64,000 nucleotides of DNA from Erythrocercus mccallii (lineage: Eukaryota > Chordata > Aves > Passeriformes > Dicruridae), in assembly GCA_013397435.1 (NCBI GenBank), contig VZRG01000289.1, positions 248,001 to 312,000 on the forward strand, written 5' to 3'. The notes under the pieces are model-generated. The model saw only the letters and a program-made list of their open reading frames with translations. It searched no databases and was not told the origin of the DNA. Shown piece by piece: positions 1 to 14,260 of the stretch (position 1 is its first letter; the number at the start of each line of letters is the position of its first letter). Made by a program: the position numbers and the translations under genes.

Positions 1-3000
1 CCTAAAGGCCAAGGGCAGCTCCAAGGATCTCCTTGCCTAGTGAGGCTCTAATATTTTTAGAACACGTATATTTTGTTCTTCTCCTGTACAAGCATTTATA
101 TGACTTACGTAAAACTCAGACGGGTTTACTGTATATTTTTCCAGCAGTTTTACCAGAAAACCTTCTTTTTGTGAGGAAAGAGAGACATGAAGTTATGGTT
201 TCATCTACCTCTAGATTAAAAAAACTTAGTAAATATGCAAATTAGCACCCCTTAATGTGAGTTTTGCTTTGTTAGAACTGCTTGTAAAATAGGGGTATGA
301 TATTGATTCTATTTATCTATTTATTTATCTGTGCACGACAACTTCTCTTGTTGTGATTATTTAAATTATCTCTGATTTTTATTTGGGGTAACTTTTACTT
401 TAATCCTCATGCAGCCAAAACCATTGATTTCCCTGGATCCATTGAAGCCCTTTGTGATCTTAATTCTGCAGTAGGACAGATAAGGCAATAATCAAAATAA
501 TGGCAACATCTGCTGGACTTCAGAGAACAAAATATCTAAGAAGAAACAAGTTTCTACAGTGAGAAAGCATGTACTATATCACCCAATAAAAATTTAATGC
601 ACCTTGTGGGAAAGCATCATTAATAATATACTCAATATATATTTCACACTGCATATATGTTATGAAGTCCTTAGTAATTATTTTTTTTAATTAGCTATGT
701 GAGTTATTTACCACTATACTGGCTTCCAATCCTTCTGTATGTCTACTCTTTTTCCGGGCATAATTTGTTACTATATAATCTAGTTAACAGTTTACATCTT
801 TTCCATCAACTAATTCACAAGCTAAAATACCTTTTTTTGCCTTAATGGTTTCTTTCTAGTAGTTTATATTCTACAGGTTATTCCCTTCATGCTTTATGTT
901 TAGTCAAGTGGGATATTTCTAGAAGCTTCTTGCCCATATTGTTTTATATTTTGTCAAGTTCATTTCTCTACCCAGCTTGTTCTAGGAGGATCCTGCTTCA
1001 CTGAAATACTTAAAACATGCATTAAAATTAAGTGTATAGCAGAATACTCTTGAAATCATCTAAAGCTTCTAATTAAGCAGTAGCTTAACAACCTTGTTGA
1101 ATTAGGGTGTATGTGCCTTACAAGATGCTGAGATATCTACAGTTTCACTAGCAGAAACTTTGTGGTTTGCCTTTTTTTTACTATATTTTTTTTTCAAGGC
1201 TTTTATCTGATTGCGATAAATCTTCTGGAATTAGCAGAAATTGTGACACCCATGGTATTACTTCTGCTCATTTTTCACCTTCACTATGCTCAATTTAAAT
1301 AAAATTTGCAGTTAATATTGCATTTCCTTTTATTTATGTGACCTGATTTCTACAGTATTCAGGCTTCTTTCTACCTCTTACCTGCTGTCTGCACAGTGGG
1401 GACAAAAATGCAGAGAGAAAAGGACTCCAAAAGGAAGATACAGATATTAAACAGTAAAGAAATTGAACTTTCACTTGAAAGCAGGAAGGGTCTCAGTGAA
1501 AAGTGAGCAATAACGAAAGACTGCTGTATATATAAGAGCATATGATTTGGGAAGACGCTTGGAAGAAAGAATATACTAAAAATCTTCATCTCTAGATTGC
1601 AAGTTGAAAATAAAGAGGAAGTAAAATGCAAATGGAGTGACACTTAAGGAGAACCAGGCAAAGAATCAGCATAGAGGTAAACACATCTACACAAATGTTA
1701 GAAGGCTAAAAATAAATTGGAAATGTCTATCTCTAAATAAAGACACTGATTTACTAAGCATATCAAAAACCTGGTGACATGAAAACAATCACTGAAGTAC
1801 TGTAATGCCATGAAAAAAAATTTTCAGTGAAGAAATAGTAAACAGTGCTGCTGTCAGAACAGATCAACACATTTACTACAATATAGAGGTAAACCTCATC
1901 AGTAGGCCAACCACCTCAGGAAAGACCCAAGAATCTGCATGGTTTTAAATTCCAGGCCTAAACAATACGATAATGGCTTTGTGTTATTGACTATCCCCAG
2001 TGAAAGGCCAAATGTGCTGATAGAAAGCACAATTGTTTGGGCTTACTTCAGTCATCTTCATGTACTCAAGGGAAATGTCACAAACACTTTGCATGGGAAT
2101 CTAAGAAGAGGTAAATAATTTATGGGTCAATGACTATCCTTCAATGAAGCATCCATCTCTTCTTCTAGAACCTCCTGAGTAAACCTCTACTAGAGAATCT
2201 TCCCCAGAGAACTTACAGGGCCAACTTTTTTGGTACATGAAGGCTGAAAGATGTCAAATGTATCTTCAGTCTTAAAATAGGGGTTTGGGGTAGGGTGGAA
2301 GAGGAACATCATGAGCTACTGTACTCTAAGTACTGTAATGGCAAGTGTCTAAGGCCCATAAGGAGAGGCTGTTTATAGTATAGAGATTTTATATAGCTTT
2401 GTTTGAGTGTTTGGTTTCCGTTACAGACCTGATGACATTTGGATAAATGCCGTAAACTTTGGAAGACCTAATATGGATTCCTTAAACAGAAATCCCACCT
2501 TAAAAAACCCTTAAAGGGTTCTTTCAACATATTTATGACTGTGTGGACAAGACTGATCCAGGTGAAACGCTTTACTCAAGTTTTACAGCTATTGTCAAAA
2601 TGTAATGAACAGCTTCCATACAAGGCATGAATGATGAACATCCTGTCAGGAAAGGAGATGATGGTTTGGGGATATATAAATCTATAAAATTTTGGATAAA
2701 ATACATGCTGTCCAATAAGGCAGGAGGAATAGGCTCAAAACAAAGAGGAGGAGGTGGTTCCATGCATCAGGCAGTAGATCTCTATGACAGGACGGCACAG
2801 GTGCAATTCATAGGGGTCAGGGGAACACAGCAGAAGTAAAAAGAAGATCCAGAGCAGACTACTAATTGAGAAATGAAAAGGCCAGAAAATTTTTCAGCTG
2901 AACTCGGCTAGAGATTTGGAAAGAATCAAAAAATGTACATGACTGCCCTATACTTCTCTATTGTGACTGTTTATGGGCTGTGCTGGAGATCATTTTCCAG

Positions 3001-6000
3001 GTTGACCAGACCACCAGTCTGAACCAGTGCCCCCTATTCTTACAAGGAAAAAAGGTCAGCACAGCCTGGGCTGCATGGATGTGTTAGTGTGTCAGGCAGC
3101 CAGCACTGCTGTGGGGAAAGGATGGAAAGGAGAAGAGTTCTGGGAAAGTGCAGAAGGAAAATGGGTCAGGTTGGCCAAAACAATTGAATGATGCCACTCA
3201 CTGAGGGCAGATGGCAAAACCCCTTAGAAAACTTCATGTATGCTTCATGAAGCAAGCAAAAAAACCCTTTTTTAATTCTAATGAGTGGGAGCAGCTTTTC
3301 AAAATTATTCTTTATTCCATAATGAACTATTAATAATGTTTGTTGATTTATATATTAGCCACCACTTCTTCAGTGGTCTTCTGGAAGAGATTTTTGTTGT
3401 TTGACAAGTTTCAGTATTTATGGTCCCTAAAATGAATAAAGAAAATACCAGCAGATTCCTTTCCTAATAAAAATGCAGAGAAATACCTAAGAAGTTAAAA
3501 AAATACCCATTTTAAACTGTGATAATATAAAATTTTCTCAAAGGTGTTTTAATTAACAAGTGAACTACAGTAATAATTAAGACCATTGCCTTAAAAAATG
3601 AGTGCCCCGATAATTTCTTTTCAATAAGTAAAATTTACTTCAGTTGTAATTTATGGCATATCCTTACAGTTCAGAATCCCTCTACAAATACTCTTCCACT
3701 GCATATTTTTCAGGGGTTAATTAATTTAATGTCCAAATGAGTGCAGAATATTGTCTATTTTCATTATTATCACCCTAATAGGATTAAATTGGTAATCACT
3801 TTGATTCTAATGAAAAGTCATAAATATCTCCTTGCCTTCTCTTGTACATTGTATTTTCTATACCTTCAGACAAAAGCTGCAACAGCAGACTGGGCTTGCA
3901 CACTTGGCTGCTTCCCTTCTCCCCAAGCTCAGCAGCAGCTGATTTACTCAGTTGTTAAAATAGACTGGCAGTCTGAGCTACTGCTGGTGTTCAACAGTCA
4001 GCCTCACCTGTTCAGCCTATCACTGCCAAATTCAAAGGGTTTTTTTCCCCCCCTCATTCTCTCTTTAAATAACACAATAGTAGAATATTGACTATGCACA
4101 TAGTGCCACATTAAGCAACAACACACGTACTGGAGGACAGGATTTGCATTGCTGAGAAACTAGATAAATGATTTGAGAAAAATCAGAATTCAGTTCAAAT
4201 AGGACAATTTAATGATACAATTAGGCAAAAATTATCAGCTGAGGGTGACAAGCAATGAGGCAGAAGCATAGTGGGGTACAAGGTGAACCTAAATCAACAC
4301 TTTCAGACCATGGCATGAGATAAACACCATCACTGGCAGCTGCAAGAAACTTGAAATGCCTTCTTGCACCCTTATTGCACAAGCAGACCAAAATTTAAAC
4401 ACTGTGCCTTGCTTTAGGCACACTCTACAAGAGGGATGCACATGCACAGAGGGTGGCAAACCAAGTACTGAAAGGAGAATGTGAACCCTCAAGGAAGAGC
4501 TGAAAGAGATGGCTTTTAGTCCAGAAAAGCAAAGCATGAAAGGAAGAATATTACTAGACTGCAAAGGAGTAGTGTAAAAAGAAAAGGGAATCAATTGCTC
4601 TAGATACTTATGAAAGGCAGAACGTAGTGCAAAATAGGCTTGAACTTCAGAAAAGAAGATATAAGGATATTACTAGGAAAGTTCTCTATAGACAAGGACA
4701 GTGAACCAGTAGAAGAGCTGATGTGAGAAAGATATAGATCCTCCATTATCATGCATTTCAAATAAAATACAGGACAAGCGTTTGTCAGCATCTGACACAC
4801 TACTGACCTTATTCTGAGGCAGAAGCAATAAACCAGATGACTCCTCAAGAATCAAGTTCTCTTTCATGTATATAAACGGTTTAACTCAAAAGTCTTTGCA
4901 TAACAAATTCTTTATTGACACAGATTGTCTGGTTCAAAAAGAACAGAGAATATAGACTGATCTTGTAATTTCTTGACCATATGACCAGGTGGGAGTATTG
5001 AAACAATCTAAAGTAACACCTGAATTTTTTTCTAGGTGTACTTGCAGCACCCCACTGAAAGCATTTTGGCCCCAAGAAATTGCATAAGTTCAGCAAATGA
5101 AGTTTTAACTTTGGTTATTCTCCTTTATGAGCAATAACCAACTTTAAACTGCATTTACCATGCTACAGGGGTCCCTCCATTGCTTGCTTTAGCCAGAATT
5201 AGTCCTGCACACCACATGTAATGGGCCAAGTGCTTAGAGATTCCCTTACTAGTTTATATCTCTACAGCATCTTATCTCCCAAAGTGCTTCATGGTACTAT
5301 GAGGGCATCTCGTTGAAATGGAATTAGCCCTGAGCAGAAAAGGCAAATGCCAAGGAAAATTTTGCGTGCTGCATGCTTTATGAAAAGAGCAGAAAAGTAA
5401 TTCTGGCAAAGATAAGAAGAAACAGCAAAGCTGGATCTTTGACATACATCATGCAAGCACCCTCATTTGAAGGATGCCATTCAGAAGAATTACTTTTAAA
5501 TTGATTCCTCGAATGTATTGCTCCCCAAACCATGATTATGCACAGTGCAAATATATCCCATTTGAGTTCTCCTAAAACTCTAATGCATAACAGTAGGAAA
5601 GCAAACTGTGCTTTCTAAATGTCAGAAAAATTTAATAAAGCCTGAAGAAGGATATGAATGTGTCTATCTTTTATTTGGAGCTGTAATTTGTAGTTATCAA
5701 TGATGGTGTTCATTACTGAAACACAGTGCAATGGCTGAAGTACCTAATTCAAACTGTGTGCATTAACTAAAAAATAAATGCAATCATAATTCTATAGTTA
5801 GACTCACTATGCCAGACCCTTAATAAATGTAAATTATCAGCTGAGGATCTGGACTGGCTTTGCTATATCTTCCACCCAATTTAAAAGAAAATGCCATTAT
5901 AAGAGATACTGATGCTTCTGTTTTAATTAAACACAGCAGGACTTTTACATTTTTATGGCACTGCCTAAAAGGAGCTCACAGATCAACCTAGTCAAAGATT

Positions 6001-7705
6001 CCAGACTGCTCATAGCAGACCTGAAGATGGAAAGAGTCATTATGAGTCCAAGATTAGTATTAACCATGACACCAATGATTGCTGACACAAAAAGAAATGG
6101 AACCTGTCTGTAGTACACATGAAAAGCAAAAAGACATGCTTGGCAAATATAAATGCTAATGAAAAAACTTACATCTAAATAGTGCCTGATGAGTTCATGA
6201 ATTCAAATTATTTCTCAATCTTGTATTAACTATCATTTAATAGCTTGGTTAACACAAGCTCATTTCAAAGCAATCAGCAAATATTCTCTCTATTCCAATG
6301 TGCAAGGTTAAGTGATGTCCAGCTCCAACAAGTGCCAATCTGACATATTCTAGGTAATCTTGAGGTGAAACAATAGCCTGCTCACACAAGGCACACTACA
6401 AAGTCACATCCTTTTCACTTGATTGCCCTGTTTATTTACGCAGACTAAGCTCCTGCGAGCGCAGCTTGTCAGAAGAGTAACTGGGCTCCCAGGCCCATCA
6501 ATCAATCCAAATGGACAGTAAAGCTTATTCTGAAGTTCAGCACAGATTTTTGTGAAGAAGCTGTAGGCCTCTGAAAAACTTAGAGATGTAAATAAATTCA
6601 CTGTGCTGTCTCCACGTGTTGCTATGAATACGTTAAGGGGATGCTGTCAAGGTTGTTTGGCTAAGAAATTGTTAGGCACGAAATTTAAAGCAAATAAAGC
6701 TTACACAAGACTTACTGTGTAACCCAGCAAAAACAAACCTGAGCCAGCTATTGTCTGGTTCTTGCTGGTTTTGTTGTGGGTATTTTTTGTTGTTGGGGGC
6801 TTTTATTTGGTGGGTTGTTTTTGAATTCATGACCTTGAGAGAAGTTAGCTTACCAAATTAATAAATTACAGGAATGAAAAAGCCAAGATATATGTGAGGC
6901 ATTTTTTTGGTAGGGCATTTTATTTTTGTTTATCAAACTTAAATAATAGATGTGGGGAACCAGATAAAATTTAAGAACATCACCAGAAAAAAAAAAAATC
7001 AGAGTTCACTCAGAAGATATAAACCCATGTGAGTTGTAATATCTGCTAACTATTCCATTAAAGCTGTTTTATTTCTGTACTAAGTCAAAGAATTAAAATT
7101 AATTATGTCCTGTTTCAGTGTCCAAAGGCTTTAGAAATTAGAGGACATATTTAATATCTTTCAGATACCTAAAAGGATATAGAAAACAGTATCTCACCAG
7201 TTTAATTTTTTCTTACAAAAGCCAAAGATGTGGTCACTGTGCTTCTAATTGCATATTCAGCAAAAGAAAATACCTTTTTAAGAAAGCACTGGAGTAACAT
7301 TAAGTAGCAGGAAATAAAATGATACTTCTATATTTACTCTGACAAACCTAAACCAGAACCGTTCCCTTTTCTGTCAGAAAAAAAAAATCCATTGAGTGCA
7401 TTCAGATGTCTTCTTTTTCTAGTCTCTTTTAAAGGTGTTTTTTCATCTCAAGCAAACCCCAACTTTATGTAAAATCAATTGTTTCGTCTTCTAATATATA
7501 CTCCTCTGGCCTCTGTTTTATTTTGTTTCTCCCAATGAAGCTTTCAATATGACCTTTATCTTCTATGTTAATCATTTCCAAAATCATCATGAAAAATTTT
7601 TCTTCCCTTGTTTGTTTTTATTATCCAAAACCTCACAAAATATTCCAACCAACACAGAGTAACTTTAAAAAATGCATATAGACTATGCTTAATACGCTCT
7701 CAATT
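1..7705. other. AT-rich non-coding stretch without recognised genes
   Basis: No coding exon, RNA gene or known repeat was recognised here. The ORFs present (up to about 115 codons) carry no domain, and they sit in AT-rich DNA with scattered T and A runs, so they are treated as chance. A short impure TATT repeat lies near 308-330. The part around 6400-6660 is more mixed in composition and could be a conserved non-coding element, but sequence alone cannot show that. Confidence 0.6.
308..330. repeat. Impure TATT/TATC tetranucleotide microsatellite
   Basis: About five to six tandem TATT or TATC units in a row, with interruptions. It is a short, old-looking microsatellite with no sign of function. 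Confidence 0.6.
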
Positions 7706-8174
7706 AAAGAAGGACACTGAGGTGCTGGAGTGTGTCAGAGAAGGGCAGCAAAGTTGGGGAAGGGTCTGGAGCACAGGTCCTGTGAGGAGCAGCTAAGGGA
7801 CCTGGGTTTTTTAGCCTGGAAAGAAGACGATCTTTTCACTCTACAGCTCCCTGAGAGGAGGCTGTAGACAGGCGAGGGCCAGACTCTTCTCCCAGGCAAC
7901 AGCTGACATGACAAGAGGAAATGGCCTCAAGCTTCACCAGAGAAGGTGTACGTTGGACATCAGGAGGAATTTCTTCACAGAAAGGTGATTAAACATTGGA
8001 ATGGGCTGCCCAGGGAGGTGGTGGAGCCACCATCCCTGGAGGTGTTTAAGGAGAGACTGGGTGAGACAGTGCCATGGTCTAGATGGCACGGTGGTGACTG
8101 GTCAAAGGATGGACTCAATGATCTCAGAGGTCCTTTCCAACTTAATTGATTCTGATTCTGTGATTGTTCTGTGA
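7706..8174 (+). mobile_element. CR1 retrotransposon, 5'-truncated, C-terminal ORF2 plus 3' UTR
   Basis: CR1 is the dominant non-LTR retrotransposon of birds. It encodes an ORF2 protein with endonuclease and reverse transcriptase, and most copies keep only the 3' end. Here the sequence starts in the late ORF2 region (KKDTEVLE, seen in the frame running through 7706-7796). It continues to the ORF2 tail, where 7946-8149 reads KVIKHWNGLPREVVEPPSLE, which I recognise as the conserved CR1 C-terminal block. It ends with the CR1 3' UTR, including the GGACTCAATGATCTCAGAGG-like block. The last bases are repeats close to the CR1 terminal octamer (GATTCTGTGATTGTTCTGTGA-like). The coding part changes frame between these two pieces, so it is a dead copy. 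It has no poly(A) tail, as expected for CR1. Confidence 0.93.
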
Positions 8175-11100
8175 CTGACACATGCACACTTTGAGTTTGT
8201 TTGTCGTTGTCTGGCCTGGTATTTTTTAAATAGCTGGAACAAGACAGTTTAGTGGAAATTCTTCACAGTAGCAGTAGGTTACCTTCTTCAATTAACTGAA
8301 ATATGCACTACAGGAATCTTTACCTAGGTTACACATTGAGTATTTATAAGTGAGTATTTAAAATTAAAAAACACCCAGATAACTTTGTGGTCCTGTTTTG
8401 CAACAGAAAGATCACTGAATTTCTACTCCTCTAACAGGTAAGAATGGGGCAGTTTTTATTTTGACTAAAATAAATATCACATAATTTAAAACCTGATTCT
8501 ACAAAAGTTAATGATATATAAGACATGCCTTTCTCAGAGATACCTTAGGAAACTTACTTCTGTAAACATTAAAACAGGTTTGAAGTGAATGTTGATGAAG
8601 AGATATTGTTTAAGATCAAAAGTCAGAACAAAAGAGAAAGGTAGAACATTGCATAAAATCTAATTTCCAAAACTAGTTATGAAAAATTACAGACTAGGTA
8701 TAGTATTCCAAACAAAATAAATGTATTGCAAGACAAAACAGAGAACATCCAAAGTCTTCAAAAAGAACTATTAAACCAAAGCCTATAATTATTTGTAATC
8801 AGGAGATTCAGATCATGGAAGTCTTGGCTGAAATTTCTGGACATGTGGAAAGCAAGTGACTTTTAAACCCTACTCACTCTAAACAAAAAAGTTTGTAGAG
8901 GCCTCAGAATAATTCTGTGCCTCTTACAAGCACTGGAAGCAGAGTGTATGATGAAGGTGACTGTAGAGCTGTTCTCATGCCTCTTTACTGAGCTTGTGCC
9001 TGCAGCCTCAGACAAGGAAAGCTCAGACAGAACCTGTACGTGGTTTATGCATCTTCCTGCAGCAGTCTCAGCACAGTGTGAGTACCTGTGGGTGGTATGG
9101 CTGGAGCTTGGAACACACAGATGGGTCTCATTCTGCCTTCCCAGAAGCCCTGCATCGCACCCGTGCAGAGCTCCTTCATGCAGCTTGGGGGCGTGGATCC
9201 AAGGCACAAGGAAACTGGAGAAACTGAACTTCCCATGGTTTACATCAAAAATCATTACAGAGTGAGAAAGCACAAAGGAAAACAACAAAGCAGGTGCACA
9301 GCTGCTTATTTCAGCAGCTCAGAATTGCAAGGAGAGAATCTGTTTCTTTCTAGCAGAAGTTGGCAGCTTTGTGGTCATTACCCACTTTGGCTGTAAACTT
9401 CCTTGCTTGCATGATTCATTATTTGCCACCTTGCAGAACTGCCATTGTGGAAGGGATACATTTCAAACTGAGACAAAACACACATCTAATCATATTGCAA
9501 GAGGTGAGCTAGAAGCCACACAGAGACACTGCTTTGAATTTGTCAGATGTGACTTAAGCATTACTTTCTTTAAATAGAACATGGAACAGACTCAACTGAG
9601 AACTACTTGCAGCCTCCTTGATTTCAGAGATAGAACTAAGTCCTACCTATACTCCTTAATCATTTCTCTGTACTGTTGTGGTCAGTCAAACCATATGTTG
9701 AAGTGTGCAAACTAATTCTTCCATGCTTATATCAAATATGTGGTCTTTATTATCCAGAAAATTCACTGTAAAACACTCCTAGCTAATTGTTTTGACATTT
9801 GTAGGAGGGCTGACTCATTCTCCCAGAAATAAAAGGTTTGGGAGACTATAAACTCCTACTCCTTTACTCTATTTGTGGAGCCAAGGGAGCAGCTGATTTT
9901 CATTTACTGAGAGCTAGTAACTTCTCACAAACTCTAGTCCAGAAATTCAGAATATATGCACCCTGTGCTCCCTCACCCACAAGAATGGGAAAAATCTGTG
10001 CATCTGAAAGATTCTAGCTGAACATTTTCCAAAGTACTGTTTGGGGTTTTTTTCCCCAAAAAATTCTTATTTTTTTCAGCAAATCATTTCAAGACAACAT
10101 TTACTTCTAATTTTGACTTTCACTATTGAAAAGAAAAAAAAATTTAAGAAGAATGACAAAGATCCTGAAGAACCTTAGGTAATATGCCCTGATTCACAGC
10201 ATAAATGATTAATGAGGTTAAGTTTTCAACTTTACAGCTCTGTGTTTTGTTCTCAATTCCTCTCTTTCACACCAACACCAAACAAGTAAGAGAACCTTAG
10301 ACATTTTTCCAACATTTGGCCCTCCTCATATACAACTTTCTTTGTTGAAGAAAAGGCAACAAGACACCTTTTTAAATTATGTTCCGTTAGGTGACCTGGA
10401 TCAAGGTGAACAAGTCTCTATGAACCTGTAGAAACTGATACTGGTTTGATCATGTTTGTTAGGACCCTTGTCACTTGGTGGTATAAAATGCTGTGCATCT
10501 ATAAAGTCTCAGCTAGTTTTCCCTGTTCTCTTCAGAGTCACACTAAACAGGAACTCCATCCACAATCCATGTGCATTCAAACCTGGTGAGTTTGTACAGA
10601 GTAAGATATGAATCATGACTTGGATATTATATACTACTTTCAAAACTGTTAAGCACCCACTCAGTTTGCCCAACCAACCAGGCTTAAGGATTTAGAAGGA
10701 CACGAGATCTTTGCTATAATTCCACAACATTGGCTCTGAGCTTGAATACTGCAGAGCATGTAGGACACAACACTAAACACCATGAAAATCAAGAAAATAC
10801 AGTGATGAAAGTGAGTAATGTAGGAAATCAAAACACAGATTTCAGAAGTGGAAGGAATAAGTCATCTCTTCTTGACACCATCAAGCCAGTTCAAAAGCAT
10901 TCTACCTTTATAGAATCATGAGGGTGGTCTTGTAAAAAGGAATAATCCTGAATTACACTCCCAAACCAGAAAAGTGATTCTGAAACAAAATACACCAAGT
11001 TTGACAGCCTAAAAGTTTTTAAAAATATAAACTAATTTTAAAAATAAAGTAATTTTTAGAAGTTGGAATTTGTCCTTGCTTGGTGAAATTCTAATTCTCT

Positions 11101-12711
11101 TTTCTTTAATTGGTGCCTAAAATAAGCCCTCATAAGCCCTTTTCTGCAGTAATTTTCAGATATATCAGCAACCTTGCAACACAGTCTTGTTGAGGCTGAG
11201 AGGTAAGGGCTGCTTGTCAAGAGATGTTTGTTTAATTAGCTGGCGTTTTGGGGGGTTTTTTTGGATTTTTTTTTGTTTGTTTGTTTTTTTCCAGACAGCT
11301 TGGACTATTTCAAATGAGCATTTAAAGTTCTTACTCAGAGTGAACCTGATCATTAAACTGTGTCTCCCACTGTGCTCACATTTAAGCTTGTATATTACTT
11401 CACTCACATGAGTATCCCCCTTGACCTCTCTCTGGGATCAGACATCAGAACTGTGCTAGGGTTTGCCTGTCCCCATAATAGGGAATAAACACAAACAGTT
11501 TAGTTATGAGCCAAAAATATACTCCAGAACTTTTAATAAAGAAGCTCCAACTTTTCTATTGAAAATTAATAGAATTCAGTTTTGTCAAGATTTTTTCTGG
11601 GTTAACATCAGATCTGAGAGAAGCCTGAAAACCTTCCAAGTGAGAATACTTTTTTGACAGCCCATTAATTTAGCCATGCTCTCTATGTCATTTTGGTTCC
11701 CTTTCTGATCACTTCTGAATCACTGTGAAAATGACATTTCAGAATTGTGCGCAAAGGTTTTCAGGGCCACCATACTAAAAGAAAGATTAGAAAAAGGATA
11801 AGAGTGGGAGTTGCCATCTGACGTTGCAGGGTTTACAATCAAGGTAAATTCACTTATCAATTCCCATCCTATCATCTTTCATTAGTTAGTTCAGTGCAGG
11901 GTCTGGACACCTCACAGACTACTTGTCACAGGGACCAAAAAAGAGATAAGAAATGATGTAAAACTATTTCCCTTGACAGCAGCAACACAGATGGAGACTT
12001 CATTCTGACCATATTGTCTGCTTTAGTGCCATCCCTAAAGCCATTAACTATCATAATGATGGGGCTCCAGTTATTTATTTCTTCACAATTTCCTGATGTT
12101 TTCTGCAGCATTACATCAGCGTGCTGAGACCTATGACAAGCCTTTGTGTTTGTCCTTGAAGGCAGCTGTCACATGCAAATTGCTCTGTCTAAGGTTATCA
12201 CTTATCAGCAGAAATACAAATGTGAGTTAGAACACCAGTTTTGTACAGTAACTGATCTAACACAAAATAGAAACGTGTTATGCTCATTTACTACATATCT
12301 TGTATCATTGCTTGTATTACTGCTGGAGGGGTTTTTTTTTTTGGAACTTTGCTGGCATAATACTAATGATTAAAACCATCAGATAATAGTTATTACTGAT
12401 TTTTTATAATCTGTTTCACTTCAAATGCCCTTGTCAAAACTCAAACTTCCTAACTTAACAAAAACTCTGTTCTCAAAGTTATGATTTAATAAGAAGTATA
12501 TAAATATAGTCAGATTGATAAAATTAAGAAATATCCCTTCCATGTTTTTCCCCTGCATTTTTACTCAGACATTACAGAGACCTAATTGTAGACTTGCAAT
12601 AAGCAGCTCCCTAATTCAAGATCCGGTAAAGAAATGTATTTAAAATTGGAGATTACAGCAAATTAAGAAACAAGGTGGTGAGTTGTATAGGAGTAGGGCG
12701 TGACTAACACC
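8175..12711. other. Non-coding stretch without recognised genes
   Basis: No recognised gene or repeat. The portion 8940-9400 is less AT-rich and has overlapping ORFs on both strands (up to 141 codons). None has a recognisable domain, and open frames on both strands together point to composition rather than coding. The stretch 12120-12240 has an evenly mixed composition that could mark a conserved non-coding element. T-rich and A-rich runs occur near 10060, 10130 and 11250. Confidence 0.55.
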
Positions 12712-13125
12712 AGAATCATACAGTCATAGAATGCCAGTTTGGAAGGCTACTCATGGATCATTTGGTCCAACCTTTCTCAGCAAAAGCATCTTCTAGACAA
12801 GACAGCCTAGCACCCTGTCCAGCCGAATCTTAAAATTGTCCAACATCGAGGAAATCATTCCTTCCCAGGGAAGGTTGTTCTAATAATGGTTGATTGTTCT
12901 CATAATGAAAAAAATTATTCTTATCCAATTGGAATGTCCCTGGGAGAAATTTGTACTCATCATCCTTTGCCTTTTCACATGACGCATCGTAAAAAGGGAG
13001 CCTCCATTTTTTTTGTGGGCACACTTTAAATACTGGAACAGTGTTAAGACCTTCCCTAAACCTTTTCTCAAGGCTGCATAAACCCAGTTCTCTCAGCCTT
13101 TCCTCATACAGCAGGTTTCCTTATC
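12712..13125 (-). mobile_element. CR1 retrotransposon fragment, old copy, 3' end
   Basis: The 3' terminus of the element, read on the minus strand, corresponds to plus-strand AGAATCATACAGTCATAGAA at 12712. It is followed by the reverse complement of the CR1 'TTGGTCCAACC' block, then by the 3' UTR and late ORF2 sequence. The far end keeps the CR1-typical block AGTTCTCTCAGCCTTTCCTC at about 13086-13105. Between these it is heavily diverged, with several insertions and deletions and no usable frame. It therefore looks older than the copy at 7706. The two ORFs inside it are accidental. The 5' limit is approximate, because similarity fades after about 13120. Confidence 0.85.
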
Positions 13126-13859
13126 CTTTAACTGGGTTTTAGCGGAAGATTGGTTGAAGTTGCTAACAATTTTCCTAATCAACTTGTTCATTTAAAGTAG
13201 ACATTTTCAGGGAAAAAAAGAAAAGGGAAGAGCTACAAAAGATCTGGCAAAGATTTCTGACTCTCTGGAGAACAGCGAACACTGATACCCCCAAGACATA
13301 TCCTCCTGCTACGGTAGTACAAACCCAACTTTTTCTCATATATTTCTTCAAAGACATTAACCAGATTTAGCTAACAATTGCTACATACACCTTTAGAAAG
13401 CTCACCTGAAAGTCACTGCAATAATTTACAATATGGGAAAGCGATGTTCAGAATAACCCAAATTAAAAAAAACCTAACAAAAGCAAACCACATCGTAACA
13501 AGGCACTCTAAATAGCTCATTTATGAGAACAACATTATTTATCTGCTCTGTGTCAAGGAGATTCCCACTCCAGCAGGTACTCTGACAGTAGGGAAGCAGG
13601 AAAAGCAAGATGGAATTATTAGAGAGATGCATTTTGTATTCCTAACACTTTTATCCCAGGTGTAGTTATGTCACTTATTACACGTCAGGCCAAATTTAGC
13701 CCCTGGATGCCACTCTCACAACTACTGTCATTTCTGTTGGAGCTGAGGTGTTTACACACATACAGCAAATTATGAAATAGAAGCATCCTAAAGAGTTGTG
13801 AAATCCACCTCACCATTTGTCTGATTTCATTTACTTCAGAAGCAGCTTAAATTACCAGT

Positions 13860-14260
13860 CCCTTCAGTTAGCCCATGTGTGATCCATGGAGACTCCCTTT
13901 CTGCTCTGGCTGGTTTTCCCCAGGAGAGCAGGTATTCACACCTGTGCTATTCATAGTGCTGCTTGTCAATACAGAGCAGCAACCCAATTTCCTCGTAATT
14001 GCAATGGTAGCTTTGATGCTCAGAGCTACTGTTCTGCAGAAATTAACAGGGAGATGGTTTGGTCCCTCTAATCGTGGTGATGTTTATAATTTGCTACAAA
14101 GTAATTCAGCTAATAGGATCCTAACTAGAACAAGCTCCGTGGTGAATGCGTGCGTTAATGTGAGCATGTGCGGGACTCACAGCTACTTGCAGGTAATAAA
14201 TCTAGTTGCCAGGTTCAGAGTCATGGAATTTAACATGATAATTTGCCTAAGTGCTTTGAA
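13860..14260. promoter_or_regulatory. Candidate conserved non-coding block (unverified)
   Basis: This segment is richer in mixed-composition sequence than its surroundings and has few homopolymer runs. It contains homeodomain/CEBP-like TAATTGCAAT near 13996 and a TCF-like CTTTGATG near 14012. A 138-codon ORF spans it, but its translation resembles no family I know. Long uninterrupted complex sequence with embedded AT-rich factor sites is typical of vertebrate developmental enhancers. That is only an analogy: no alignment was possible. Confidence 0.25.

Noticed and set aside
8863..9396. Several overlapping ORFs on both strands, up to 141 codons
   Set aside because: Simultaneous openness in multiple frames on both strands, without a recognisable domain or splice structure, points to a local composition effect.
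10905..10960. ATAGAATCATGAGGGTGG resembling a CR1 terminus
   Set aside because: Only the AGAATCAT core matches; no CR1 3' UTR blocks follow on either side.
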